From contig NC_088879.1 in assembly GCF_032884065.1 (NCBI RefSeq), positions 17,118,489 to 17,182,488 on the forward strand: DNA of 64,000 nucleotides, in the 5' to 3' direction. The notes beneath the pieces were generated by a model that was given only the letters and a program-made list of their open reading frames with translations, did not search any database and was not told where the DNA came from. Within the stretch, counting starts at the first letter, position 1, and each line of letters starts with the position of its first letter. Made by a program: the position numbers and the translations under genes. Source of the stretch: Artemia franciscana (lineage: Eukaryota; Arthropoda; Branchiopoda; Anostraca; Artemiidae). Of this stretch, positions 10,482-22,890 are shown in pieces.

Positions 10482-11990
10482 CGGAATTTTGATGCTAAAA
10501 GATACATAAAAAAAATCGAATTTTCATGCTGATTTTAAATATATAAGTTTTATAAAATTTAGTCTTTGTCGTCAAAAGTTACGAGCCTGAGAAAATTTGC
10601 CTTATTTTGGAAAATAGGGAGAAACACCCCCGAAACGTCGTAGAATCTTAACGAAAATCACACCATCGCATTCAGCGTATCAGAGAACCTTAAAGCAAAA
10701 ATTTCAAGCTCCTATCTACAAAAATGTGGAATTTCGTATTTTTTGCGAGAAGACGTATCACGGGTGTTTATTTGTTTTGGCGTTTTTTTTTTTTGTTTTT
10801 TTTTCAGGGGTCATCATATCGACCAAGTGGTCCTAGAATGTTGCAAGAGGGCTCATTCTAATGGGAATGAAAAGTTCTAGTGCCCTTTTTAAGTGACCAA
10901 AAAAATTGGAGGGCACCTAGGCTCCCTCCCTCGCTCTTTTTCCCCAAAGTCAACGGATCAAAATTTTGAGATAGCTATTTTGTTCAGCATAGTTGAAACC
11001 CATAATAACTATGTCTTTGGGGGTGCCTTACTCAAGCTCAACTTTGACCAGTGTTTACATACAGTAATGGTTATTGGGAAGTGTACAGACCTTTTCAGGG
11101 GGATTTTTTGGTTTGGGGTGGGGTTGAGGGGAGGGGGCTATGTGGGGGATCTTTCCTTGGAGGAATATGTCATGGGGCAAGAGAAATTCAATGAAAAGGG
11201 CGCGGGATTTTCTAGCATTACTATAAAAAAAAACAATGAAAAAATAAACATGAAGAAGTTTTTCAATTGAAAGTAAGGAGTAGCATTAAAACTTAAAACG
11301 AACAGAAATTATTACGCACATGAGGGATTCTATAAATACTTCAGCATAAAGAGCGAGGTATTTAAGAGGAGATAAATACCTCACTCTTTATGCTAAAGTT
11401 TTTTAGTAATTTCAACTATTTATTCTACGGCCTTTCTGATTCAGGGGTCATTCTTAAAGAAAGGGGACAAAACTTAAGATTTAGCGTAAAGAGCGGGGTA
11501 TTAACGAGGGGACAAACCCCCTCACATACATAATAAAAATATAAGAATATAAAAGTTTGTTACGTAAGTCAATTCTTAAGAAAGCCATTTAGCCAAAAAA
11601 AGAATTAATATGCAAATTTCATTTTAATATTTTATGTGAGGAGAGCCAAAATCAAACATGCATTAATTCAAAAATGTTCAGAAATTAAATAGAAAAACTA
11701 GTTTTTTTTAACTGAAAGTAAGGAGTGACATTAAAACTTAAAACGAACAGAAATTATTCCGTATATTAAATAAGTTGTCCCCTCTGCAATCCCTCGCTCT
11801 TTACGCTAAAGTTTGACTCTTTGCCACAGTTCTACTTTTTAAAACAATTAAAAACTTTAGCGTAAAGAGCGAGGGATTGCGGAGGGGACAACCCATTTCA
11901 TATACGGAGTAATTTCTGTTCGTTTTTAAGTTTTAATATCGCTCCTTACTTTTAGTTAAAAAACTAGTTTTTTTATTTATATAATTTAAA
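10482..11990 (+). mobile_element. R1 foldback-type element, copy a (alternative head)
   Basis: R1 is a name I use here for a non-coding family of about 1.7 kb seen at least eight times in this window. This copy starts in the body at CGGAATTTTGATGC, directly after the array palindrome instead of the usual CAGTTCGT head. It carries the diagnostic blocks CGACCAAGTGGTCCTAGAAT and GTGACCAAAAAAATTGG, an internal hairpin at 11341-11398 built on CATAAAGAGCGAGG, and the roughly 300 bp terminal hairpin at 11683-11987. Its reading frames have no recognised protein. Confidence 0.8.
11683..11987. repeat. R1 terminal foldback hairpin (copy a)
   Basis: An inverted repeat with arms of about 130 bp. The left arm runs AACTGAAAGTAAGGAGTGAC, then ACTTAAAACGAACAG and a GTTGTCCCCTC block to CTTTACGCTAAAG; the right arm is its reverse complement. 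The loop is about 40 nt. Equivalent hairpins end the R1 copies at 16595, 24317, 38353 and 39328. Confidence 0.9.
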
Positions 11991-12320
11991 GACAATTCAA
12001 ACCTTACAAAATAGAGCTTTAAAGTCAATTTATTTTAATAAGCTTATTGCTAAAGAAATTTTTCTTAAATCTCAATTAATAACAATAAGACAAACTTGCC
12101 AATTCCAAACTGCTGTATTTATGTAACAGTATAACACCCACAGGACTAAAACAACTTGTCGTTTTTCATTTATCATTATATTATCATGCTTATCTAATGT
12201 CGTCATCTACACATTTTTCTCTTATGTCAGATATTTGTCACACGCAAAGAGCAGCTTTTCTATAAAATATGTTGGAGTGAAATTATGGAATAGTATCCTA
12301 CTGGAAATAAAATATTCTGT
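11990..12320 (+). pseudogene. LINE RT C-terminal fragment
   Basis: Starting about 11990 one frame reads TIQTLQNRALKSIYF, then KEIFLKSQLITIRQTCQFQ to a stop near 12125. After a non-matching stretch another frame reads SYVRYLSHAKSSFSIKYVG then VKLWNSILLEIK to about 12310. The order 'LQ.RAL..I...' followed by 'Y.G..LWN.L...IK' is that of the C-terminal tail of Jockey-type LINE reverse transcriptases. It is broken and short, with no catalytic motifs left. Confidence 0.6.
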
Positions 12321-12541
12321 TTCGATTTTGATGGTATAAGTTTATTGCAAAGTTAAATTGATAAAAATAAAAAAAGTGAAACCGCACAAAAATGGTGTCT
12401 GCAATAGGAACGGCTCCATTGGAATTTCCATAGACGCAATCCATAAGTAGGAGTTATAATCCCCTCCCCCTTCCCGCCTTTAAATATAAGGGAAACTACT
12501 TATTGCTTGGGAAGCAGTTATTTGTCTCCTTTATAATTCCC
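12320..12541. repeat. Dispersed 220-bp repeat, copy 1
   Basis: Near-identical to 22180-22402 in direct orientation, starting at TTTGATTTTGATGGTATAAG and ending at TCCTTTATAATTCCCT. The flanks on both sides differ, so it is a dispersed element or a segmental copy. No coding content recognised. Confidence 0.85.
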
Positions 12542-12699
12542 TGGCATCACGCTGGTTCAATTTTTTCTACTATTCATGCACAAATAGTTCTTTTGATAAT
12601 CCTCTTATGTAGGTCAAGGTTACACGTCACTTTATCCTTAACCAGTTATTGCGAAACCTTGAATTATAATGAACTAATTTCCATCTGATGAGAGCGTGA

Positions 12700-13187
12700 A
12701 TGGTCGTTGGAAAGGATTAATAAGAACAAACTGAACATTTGGTATATAATGATGCTAATAGCAGAAAATACAGCAATTCTAGATTTAATTTATCGGTAGT
12801 TTTGATTTTTTTCCAATGTTCCAATTATAATAAGATATATCGAATGTAATATGTTTTCAGTAAAGCGCAAATGACACAATATGCCTTAGACCTTTTTCGT
12901 TAGGGGAAGGGGGCAGTAGCTAAATTCCTGATTTAGCGATTTTTGTTCGTTTTAAGTTTGACTTGAAAAGTTGGACTTTTTAATTTTGACTCTATTTAGT
13001 TTTTACTTGAATCTAGATAATTTATTCATCTATATTACTACCTGTCATAATGGTTTCTATGATTATTTATCTCATTTCTGTTCGTTTTTGGTTTCATTTA
13101 TTCGTTAATCCTAATTTCTAGTTGTTTAAAGTTTGAATTATCATAGCACTTATTCTTACTATTGTTTATTGAAAACCCGTTCTCATA

Positions 13188-13240
<53 letters not shown>

Positions 13241-13980
13241 ATGCACAACAAAAAAGAAAGATAAAAAAGCAAAAGGGTACTATACAACAATGACAATGTA
13301 ACTAGTGCAGAAGGAGTTAGTGCCAAGTACGTTTTGAAATCTTTTCATTGTATTTTTCTATACGTTTAGCAACAGCTATAGTTGGATCCGTTATATGAAG
13401 ATTAATGATGAGCTTTGACCTGCATGTCCAAATTGGATATATCAGTAGGTTTTTTGTGGAACTGAATAAAGTAGAGTGGGGATTTTCGATTTATCGGTGT
13501 TTATAAGAATCTTCCTGAAGAGTGCAATGTAGAGAATATGGGGAAGAGCAGCAGAGTTTTAAACCTATTCTTGCACCTGTACTCGCAAAGCCTCTATAAG
13601 TTCATTCATTTTGCTAGCATTTTACATCTAAGATACTTAAAAGTTGGTATAAAAGATAATTGGTTGGTATAAAAGTTGGTATAAGATAATAAAAGTTGGT
13701 AAAGTTGGCTAAGTTGGTGTGCGTGTGAAAACGGGTTCAGGCGTTTACCTCCCTTCACCCACGAAACACCCTCCCGCAGAAAATACCTTCCCCCCATGGC
13801 TGGTTATCTCCAATCACTTTGAATTTATGGAAAAATGACTAAAAACTCAATTTCTGATGTAATGAGCACCTTCCGAACTTTCTGCGACCCTGAAGGCTGG
13901 TAGGACGAAGGGGGTACGATTGGATGGAGGTTGGGATGAGGAACGTTGGGATTTATTCCTATAAAAAGGAAAAAATTTTT
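12700..13980. other. Non-coding region with poly(A) and a short minisatellite
   Basis: AT-rich sequence with no gene recognised. A poly(A) run of about 49 nt sits at 13190-13238, and could mark the 3' end of a retroposed sequence. At 13634-13717 a loose minisatellite repeats AGTTGGTATAA-like units. Confidence 0.6.
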
Positions 13981-14035
13981 TTTGGAATGGAATAAATAAA
14001 ATAAGTAAATCTCACTTTCTTCTGTATTAACTATG

Positions 14036-14830
14036 TATCAAACAGTTCGTGGTAACGAACTGTAGTAAGGAGCGATCCGGCTCAATAGTAACCAAAACTC
14101 AAAAAAATTGAATTTTGATATCAATAGCTACATCAAAAGAATCGCATTTTGTTGCTGATTTTAAATATATAAGTTTCATCAAGTTTAGTCTTACCCATCA
14201 AAAGTTGCGAGAGAAAATTTGCCTTATTTAGGAAAATAGGAGGAAACACCCCCTAAAAGTTGTAGGATCTTAACGAAAACGACACCATCAGATTCAGCGT
14301 ATCAGAGAACCCTACTGTAGAATTTTGTATTTTTTGCCAGAAGACAAATCACGGGTGCGTGTTTATTTGTTTGTTTTTGTTTTTTTTTCTCCAGGGGTCA
14401 TCGTATCGACCAAGTGGTCCTAGAATGTCGCAAGAGGGCTCATTCTAACGGAAATGAAAAGTTCTAGTGCCCTTTTTAAGTGACCAAAAAAATTGGAGGG
14501 CATCTAGGCCCCCTCCCACGCTCATTTTTTCCCCAAAGTCAACGGATCAAAATTTTAAGATAGCCATTTTGTTCAGCATAGTCGAAAACCATAATAACTA
14601 TGTCTTTGGGGATGACTTACTCCCCCACAGTCCCTGGGGGAGGGGCTGCAAGTTACAAACTTCAACCAGTGTTTAAATATAATAATGGTTATTGGGAAGT
14701 GTACAGACGTTTTCGGGGGATGCTTTTGGTTTTGGGGATAGGTTTGAGGGGAGGGGGCTATGTGGGAGGATCTTTCCCTGGAGAAATATGTCATGGGGGA
14801 AGAAAAATTCAATGAAAAGGGCGCAGGACG
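14036..14830 (+). mobile_element. R1 element, copy b (5' part only)
   Basis: Begins TATCAAACAG with the palindromic head CAGTTCGTGGTAACGAACTG, followed by TAGTAAGGAGCGA. The body matches the other copies until about 14822, where it breaks into unrelated sequence. The 3' half and the terminal hairpin are absent. Confidence 0.85.
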
Positions 14831-15167
14831 AATCTGGTCACGTTAGAAAAAACGTCAAATTCAGAGCTTAATATACAAATCTGGGTGTTCGGGGCCTCTC
14901 TATTATGGAGTATAATTTGAAAATAGCACAACTATACGAGCGATAAAACATATATACCACAACCATAACTCAACTAACGAAAGAACTGCTAAGAGATAAC
15001 ACAACTATAAAGCAAAAACTGGTGAAAACTAACGGGAAAATAAACGAACTAAGAGGTGGAAGGGGCCCAGAGAAAAAATATAATCCTTTTCCAATTTTGA
15101 GCCTAACTTCCACAAAGGAGTAATAATGTCAGAAGCCCCGAAATACCGAATTATTTTCTTTTCGAAC
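14830..15167. other. Unassigned spacer between R1 copies
   Basis: About 340 bp between two R1 copies. No open frame or repeat recognised. Confidence 0.4.
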
Positions 15168-16898
15168 AGTTCGTGGTAACGAACTGTAGTAAGGAGCGAC
15201 CCGGCTCAATAGTAAACGAAACTCTAAAAAACGGAATTTTGATGCTAAAAGATACATCAAAAGAATCAAATTTTCATGCCGATTCTAGATATATAAGTTT
15301 CGTCAAATTTAATCTTTGTCATCAAAAGTTACGAGCCTGAGAAAGTTTGCCTTATTTTGGAAAATTGGGGGAAACACCCCCTAAAAGTCATAGAATCTTA
15401 ACGAAAATCACACCGTTATGTTCAGCTTATAAAAGAACCCTATAGCAAAAATTTCAAGCTCCTTTCTACAAAAATGTGGAATTTCGTATTTTTTGCCAGA
15501 AGACAGATCACGGGTGCGTGTTTGTTTTTTTTTTTTTTTTTTCCCAGGGGTCATCGTATCGACCAAGTGGTCCTAAAATCTCGCAAGAGGCCTCATTCTA
15601 ACGGAAATGAAAAGTTCTAGCACCCTTTTTAAGTGACCAAAAAATTGGAGGGCACCTAGGCCCCCTCCCACGCTCATTTTTTTCCCAAAGTCAACGGATC
15701 CAAATTTTGAGATAGCCATTTTGTTCCGCATAGTCGAAAACCGTATTAACTATGTCTTTGGAATGACTCATTCCCCCACAGTCTTTGGGGGAGGGGCTGC
15801 AAGTTACAAACTTTGTCCAGTGTTTACATACACTAATGGTGATTGGGAAGTGTACGGACGTTTTCAGGGGGATATTTTTGGTTTGGGGCGGGGTTGAGGG
15901 GAGGAGGCTATGTGGGTGGATCTTCTCTTGGAGGAACATGTCATGGGGGAAGAGATATTCAATGAAAAGGGCGCTGGATTTTCTAGCATTACTATAAAAA
16001 AAAACAATGAAAATATAAACACGAAAAAGTTTTTCAACTGAAAGTAAAGAGTAGCATTAAAACTTAAAACTAACAGAGATTATTACGCATATAAGGGGTT
16101 TAAAGAATACTTTAGCATAAAGAGCGAGGTATTTAGGAGGAGATAAATACCTTGCTCTTTATGCTAAGTGTTTTTAGTAATTTCAACTATTTATTCCACG
16201 GCCTTTCTGATTCAGGGTTCATTCTTTAAGAATTGGAACAAAACTTAAGATTTAGTGTAAAAGGCGAGGTATTAACGAGGGGACAAACCCCCTCATATAC
16301 ATAATAAAAAATATAAGAGCATAAAAGTTTGTTACGTAAGTTAATTCTTAAGTTACGTATATTTTTTAGTAATAAAAACTTTCGTTAAAAATTAAAAGTT
16401 CTAGTTGCCTTTTTAAGTAACCGAAAAATTGGAGGGCAACTAGGCCTCCTTCCCCACCCCTTATTTCTCAAAATCGTCTGATCAAAACTAAGTGAAAGCC
16501 GTTTAGTCAGAAAAAAATTAATATGTAAATTTCATTTTACTAATTAATGTGCGGAGGGCCAAAATCAAAAATGCATTAATTCAAAAACGTTCAGAAATTA
16601 AATAAAAAAACTAGTTTTTTAAACTGAAAGTAAGGAGCGATATTGAAACTTAAAACGGACAGAAATTACTCGGTATATGAAATGGGTTGTCCCCTCCGCA
16701 ATCCCTCGGTCTTTACGCTAAAGTTTGACTCTTTGCCACAATTCTGCTTCTTAAAACAATTAAAAACTTTAGCATAAAGAGCGAGGGATTGCGGAGGGGA
16801 CAACTCATTTCATATACGGAGTAATTTCTGTTCGTTTTAAGTTTTAATGTCGCTCCTTACTTTCAGTTAAAAAAAACTAGTTTTTTTTTATGTAATTT
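15168..16898 (+). mobile_element. R1 element, copy c (complete)
   Basis: Full-length copy: head CAGTTCGTGGTAACGAACTG at 15173-15192, body blocks with CGACCAAGTGGTCC, internal hairpin near 16115-16175 (arms CTTTAGCATAAAGAGCGAGG and its complement), and terminal foldback hairpin 16595-16898. The 13-mer AGTAAGGAGCGAC right after the head reappears in the outer part of both hairpin arms, so the two ends of the element are inverted relative to each other over that block. No protein is encoded; several copies share small open frames that differ in their ends. Confidence 0.85.
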
Positions 16899-17203
16899 AG
16901 CTTAGAAATCAATGTTGTTTTATTGCTTGTCTTGCGCTGGTGCATATTATTTGTGATTGAATGCTTGCTGCAACGTAAAATGGGAACGATTATTGCTTTG
17001 AAAATTTCTTTAATTATTTCTAGATAATTCTTTTGATATTTATTTAAAAGTTCGTTATAATGAAAACTAAATTTTTTAAATTGCCAAGTTAATTTATTTG
17101 CAGAAAAACCTCTTGATATCAATTTTTGGCTTAAGATTTTACATCTATTTTTAAAATCAATATAATTACTACAAATCCTTGCATTCCCTGATTTTGAAGT
17201 CAA
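16877..17203 (-). CDS. Short open frame, possible retroelement remnant
   Basis: A 108-residue lysine-rich frame containing FKNRCKILSQKLISRGFSAN then KLTWQFKKFSFHYNELL. The 'L..RGFS...L' pattern faintly resembles C-terminal tails of some Penelope-like or related reverse transcriptases, but no catalytic motif is present. The frame ends inside the terminal hairpin of R1 copy c, which may have truncated it. Real coding status is uncertain. Confidence 0.2.
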   Translation of the reverse strand: MTSKSGNARICSNYIDFKNRCKILSQKLISRGFSANKLTWQFKKFSFHYNELLNKYQKNYLEIIKEIFKAIIVPILRCSKHSITNNMHQRKTSNKTTLISKLNYIKKN

Positions 17204-17209
17204 ATCTTA

Positions 17210-18360
17210 ATTTTTTTTTATTTGGGGGGGGGGGGGTAATATGATACTTCCACCTGACGTCAATATTATGTGAATAGTTCAGTCGTAATTTATTGTATGA
17301 ATCTACAAAAGCCATAAAAATATCTTATCGAAGGTGACTTCTAACAATAAGGTAGAAGAAGGAGTAGTAACAGACTTTTGATTTTGATGTAATTTATTCC
17401 ATGACGATAATTCCATTCTCATTTTATAGCATGACTGTGGTTTAACAGCCAAATCTGCCAGCGAAATTTTAGTTTGCGGCTTCTATTTTTATTGTTGTCT
17501 ATGGTTTTAACACAAGCTGGTAAATTTTTGCCTAGCGAAAATCTGCAATCGATGTATCTGTGTAAGTTTTAGCTTTCATATTAGACTGAATGTTATTCTC
17601 TTGAATTTTTCCTGTAAAACTTGCCTCTTTAAAGCGGTGGGTATTTTATTCTAAAAAGGTATTTTAGATTTCTATCTAAAAGGAATATCGATGCCAAATT
17701 CCTTTTCGAGTGTATAAACAGGAAGGCTTTATCTATTTTAAATGGAAAACACCAAACAGATAAACAAACCTTTCTACTCAGTTTGAATTAAAAGTAAACT
17801 GAATATTCCTTCAATCGAAGAAGTGGTGAATATTTCATTTGTAAATTCAGTTTAAAACGAGGATTCCTTTTTATTTAATTACAAACGATAGTCTGTTGTC
17901 CATGAAGAATAATCTTACCTGAAACACTTTTTAGGCAGGTTAAAATTAGACAAGTGTCAGCACTTAGCTCTAATATGACCAGCTCCAACCACATGATCTT
18001 GCTTGGATGGGTTCCTATAACATAGCTAGGTAGAAGTGAGTACATCATTATTGCCTTTTTTATGTTCTTTCCAAACTCAATAATTGCTTCTGGTACAAAT
18101 TAGTCTAGTATAGTAAAACTTTATTGAAAACTCAAAATAAAGGCTTTTTTGAAAACGTGCCAATTTCTATTTGGGTTGGTATTAGACAAACTGCTTCTGG
18201 TGCCCCTGCTTATACTAGTTCTAGCCTACAACTTCAATAATAAAAAGTGTAATGCAAACGCTCTGCTTTAAACCTGTCATAGGGCCAACCTATGCTAGCA
18301 ACCTTTGGACCATTAGTCTTTGGGCCAGGCTCTATCCACAGTGCCGTCAGAAGGTAATAA
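17210..18360. other. Non-coding stretch
   Basis: Contains a poly(G) run at 17224-17236. Otherwise AT-rich sequence with no recognised gene or repeat. Confidence 0.4.
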
Positions 18361-21300
18361 ACGTGTTTATTTTTTTATCTTTTTCAAGGGGTGATAGTAT
18401 CGAGATAGTGGTACGATAAGATCGGGACAGGGTGCATTCAAACTCTTTTTAGCTGATCTGAGAGATTGAGGGCATTTGGCCCTTCTCTCCCATGCCCATT
18501 TTTCAAAAATTATCTGAACAAAATTTCGTGATAGCCGTTTTGTTCAGTATAGTTGAAAAATCAAATAATTATGTCGTTCGGTGTAAAATGACCCCCATAG
18601 TCGATGGGGAGAGGCCTGTAAGCTATGAAATTCGCCCATTGTTTACTTATGGAATTTGTGGTTGGAAAATATAAAATACTTTTTGGGGGGATGGTTTATG
18701 GTTGGGGTGGATTTCTATAGGGAGAATCTTCCTGGGGGGGTGAATGTTCCTGAAGAAAGGTTACACTGGCTTGGGGCTGAATATTCCTGAAGAAAGGTAA
18801 CACTTGGTGGGGGAATCTGACAGAATTACTATACGAAATTTTTAACTATCTTACATTCTCTTTACCAAATTTTTCGTTTGGAGATGTTCCTTGGGAATTG
18901 TCGAGGGGTTTTTTCTGCGTGTTTTGATTTCTGAAGCTGAATCTCCCACAAGGATTTTTACAGGGAGGGGGATTTTCAGTAAGGATGGAACTGTCTGGAG
19001 GGAATTTGACTGGGGGTGCACTTTACGCTGGATGAAATTCCCACTGAATAGTTTTCTGTGAGGGGGAGGGGTATGTTTCATAGAGGGTTAGCCAGATTTA
19101 CCGGCATTATTTGAAAAATGAACAGAAATTATTCCATATATGAAGGGTTGCCCCCTCCTCAGTACGCTGCTCTTTACGCTAAAGTTTGATCATTTGTCCT
19201 AATATTTTTAGAGTGTCTACTGAAACACGGGGTCTTTTAATTAGAACAGGAAGCTTTTATAAAAGTGCTAACAGCTTTAGATTAGAGTTAGGAATTGAGG
19301 AGGGAGCAACCCTTTATATACAGAATAAATCTGCCAACATTAATATGAAAATCTCTTTAATTTTTTTATGCATGATTAGCCAAATTCGAACCTCCATTAG
19401 TTGACAAACGTTCAGGAATTAAATATAGAAAAAAACATTTTCTTTAACTAAAAATAAGGAGCGACACTAAAACCGAAAACGAACAGAAATTATTCTGTAT
19501 ATGAAAGGGGTTGTTCCTTCTCACCGCTTCGCTTTTTACACTAAAATTTTTATGGCACTTGGTATTAGCCAAGTGACGTATAGCGATCGCAAATTCTGTC
19601 AGTCTGTCTGTCTGTATGTCTGTCTGTCTGTCCCGGTTTTGCTTCTTCAGGCACTTTCAGGCAAGTTAGGACGATGAAACTTGGCAGGCGTATCAGGGAC
19701 CAGACCAGATTAAATTAGACATAGTCGTTTTCCTGATTTGACCATCTGGGGAGGAGTGGGGGCCGGTTAATTCGAAAAAATCGAAAAAATGAAGTATTTT
19801 TAACTTACGAATAGGTGATGGGATCTTAATGAAATTTGAAGTTTGAAAGGATATCGTGCCTCAGAGCTCTTATTTCAAATCCTGACTGGATCTGGTGACA
19901 TTGGGAGGAATTGATGGGGGAACCTAAAATCTTGGAAAACGCTTAGAGTGGAGGGATCGGGATGAAACTTGGAGGAAAAAATAAGCACAAGTCATAGATA
20001 CGCGATTGACATAACTGGAACGGATCCGCTCTTTTTAGGAGAGTTGGGGGGGGGGATAATTCTAAACAAATTAGAAAAATGAGGTATTTTTAACTTACAA
20101 AGGGGTGATTGGATCTTAATGAAATTTGAAGTTTGGAAGAATATCGTGTCTCATAGCTCTTTTTTAATTCTGACTGGATCCGGTGACATTGGGAGGAATT
20201 GAGGGGGGAACCCAAAATCTTGGAAAACGCTTAGAGTGGAGGGATCGGAATGAAACTTGATGGTAAAAATTAGCGCAAGTCCTAGATACGTGATTGACAT
20301 AACCAGGATGGATCTGCTCTCTTTGGGGGAGTGGGGGGAGTGTTAATTCTGAAAAATAAGAAAAATGAGGTATTTTTAACTTACGAAGGAGTGATCGGAT
20401 CTGAATTAAATTTGATGTTTAAAAGGATATCATGTCTCAGGGTTCTTATATTAAATTTCAACCTTATCCGGTGAAGGAAATGTTAGGGGGGCGGAACCTA
20501 AACTCTTGGAAAATACTTAGAGTGGAGGGATCGGGATGAAACTTGGTGGGAAAAATAAGCACAAGTCCTAGATACGGGATTGAGATAACCGGAACGGATC
20601 CTTTCTTTTTTGGGGAGCTGGAAGTTGTTAATTTGAAAAATTTAGAAAAATTGAGGTATTTTTAACTTGTGGTATTTGAGGTAATTGAGGTATTTTAACA
20701 TCCGGGTGACCAGATGGTAATGAAATTTGATTTTTAGAAGGAACTTATGTCTCAGAGCTCTTATTTCAAATCCCGACCAGATCTGTTGACATTGGGGGGA
20801 GCTTGAGGGGGAAACCAGAAATCTTGGAAAATGCTTATAAATGTTGTAGATACATGAGTGATGTAACCGGACTGGATCTGCTCTCTTTGGGGGAGTTAGA
20901 TGGTTGGGTTTAGTGCTTTAGCGAGTTTGGTGCTTCTGGACGTGCTAGGACGATGAAATTTGGTAGGTGTGTCAGGGAGCTGTACAAATTGACTTGATAA
21001 AGTCGTTTTCCCCGATTTGAACATCTGGGGGGCTGAAGGGACAGGAAAAATTAGAAAAATTGAGGTATTTTTAACTTGTGAGTGGGTGATAAGATCTTAA
21101 TGAATTTTGATGTTTAGAAGGACCTCGTGACTCAGAGCTCTTATTTTAAATCCCGACCGGCATTAAGCCGCTGATTTTCCTTTTAAAGCAATCTATTGAT
21201 TCTTAGAATTTTGCTAGAGCTCATACCATATGAGGTCTTGGCTCTTGGCTCTTCATACCTCGTCACAAAGTAGAATTGTGACGCAGTCAACCATTAGCGT

Positions 21301-21415
21301 AAAGAGTGAGGGGTTGAGGAGGGGACAGCCCCTTTTATATACGGAATAATTTCTGCTAATTTTAAGTTTTAATGTCGCTCCTTACTTTCTGTTAAAATGA
21401 ACCAGCTTTTCAGGA
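18360..21415 (+). mobile_element. R1 element, copy d, interrupted by an inverted array
   Basis: A diverged R1 body starts about 18375 (GGGGTGATAGTATCGAGATAG). The left arm of its terminal hairpin lies at 19415-19550 and the right arm at 21295-21410 (TAGCGTAAAGAGTGAGGGG ... GTCGCTCCTTACTT). The roughly 1.7 kb between the arms is mostly the inverted tandem array, which therefore sits in what should be the hairpin loop. Heavy divergence indicates an old copy. Confidence 0.7.
19555..21170 (-). repeat. Inverted copy of the 290-bp tandem array
   Basis: Reverse orientation of the 8690-10440 array. It opens with the palindrome CACTTGG/CCAAGTG at about 19558-19577, then (GTCT)n at 19597-19632, the CCTGATACG variant half, and then units marked by ATCCGGTGACATTGGGAGG and GAGTGGAGGGATCGG. 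It ends near CCGACCGG at 21168, the same point of the unit where the forward array begins. Copies are more diverged than in the forward array. Confidence 0.85.
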
Positions 21416-22180
21416 TTATAATGGCTTATGTATAGTCATTTCATAGTGTAGTCCAGCAGATTTGAAAAATTATTTACATCGATGCTTAATTCAAAGAATA
21501 AAAAGCAAATATTTTTCGACAGAAGAAGGAACCAGATGACGAGAAAAAAGGCACAGTTTGGACCCCCTGGTCCCGCAATTCATGGATTATATCCCTAGAT
21601 GATAAATAAACTGCTTAGTTTTCCTTTTTATTGGTTTTATTTTCTGCAAGTTGGGACTAAATGCTTGATGAGAAATGACTGAAAAAAGTAATGAAAAGTA
21701 CCAAAATCGACGATATTTTGGGAATCCCTTAGTTGTGTAACTGTTGTGTAACTACAACATTAAAGGTTATTTTTATCATATTAAATATTTTAAAAATCAA
21801 TATTTTAAGTATTTTGCTTTTTAGTAATGTAAAAATCGATGTTTGAAGCAGATATTAAAGTCCTCTGAAAATATTCTAAATTCATTTCCCAAATAATAGT
21901 AAAACTTGCGAATAACATTAAAATTATGCCCAAACCACAGCCCTTTGTGAAGTTATCTTAGTGCTCTATCTGGGGCCAGAGAGCAGGGGCGAAATTGCAA
22001 TTATAAAAGTAATTATAAAATTAATAGATACAATAGATAATGGTTGCAATGTCCTTAGGAACCTACTAAAGAATAAACTCTAGGCCATAGTAAGCAAAAA
22101 TCTAAAAGCACGTGAAAAAATTCCCAGTAAGGAAGAGTTGCTATTTGAAGTTGACTAAAAAAAAGGCAACAGTTATTTTG
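21415..22180. other. Non-coding stretch
   Basis: AT-rich, no recognised gene or repeat. Confidence 0.35.
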
Positions 22181-22402
22181 TTTGATTTTGATGGTATAAG
22201 TTTATTGCGAAGTTAAATTGATAAAAATAAAAAAAAGTGAAACCGCACAAAAAGGGTGTCTGTAATAGGAACGGCTCCATTGGAATTTCCATAGACGCAA
22301 TCCATAAGTAGGAGTTATAATCCCCTCCCCCTTCCCGCCTTTAAATATAAGGGAAACTACTTATTGCTTGGGAAGCAGTTATTTGTCTCCTTTATAATTC
22401 CC
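22180..22402. repeat. Dispersed 220-bp repeat, copy 2
   Basis: Near-identical to 12320-12541 and in the same orientation; diverges right after TCCTTTATAATTCCCT. The following sequence to 22890 shows no recognised gene. Confidence 0.85.
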
Positions 22403-22890
22403 TTTCTCCTTCTTTTATCTGTCACCACTATTGGGGACGTGCCGTATCTTAGAAAGACGTTTAAGAACTCGTTTGAAAGGATATTATTATATTTAGTTCT
22501 TTTTGTAAGCAAGGCAGTATCCGGGTGGGGGTGTACCGGCTTTGAGCCCCAGAAGTCGAAATTTTTTGTCTGACTTGTACAATTGTAACATAAACAATTA
22601 ATCCTTTTGTAAAATTGTTTTACTAGAGTCATGTTTTAGTGACTCCGTTGCCTAATTCCGCTGTTTATTCTTTGCTGTATTCCAACTAATACATAAGTAC
22701 TTTATAATTTATTTTTATGATGTTTTACAAATAGACTAAAAAGGGAAAAAATAATTTTATTGGTACTCAAGAATACTTTTCATATACATACTTTAAACAT
22801 AATTTAAACGTGGTGTGTAGTTTCAGTCGACTACATATTGATATTTAACTATTCACAGTTCTTTATTTGTGCAAAGGTAACAGGTTTAAA

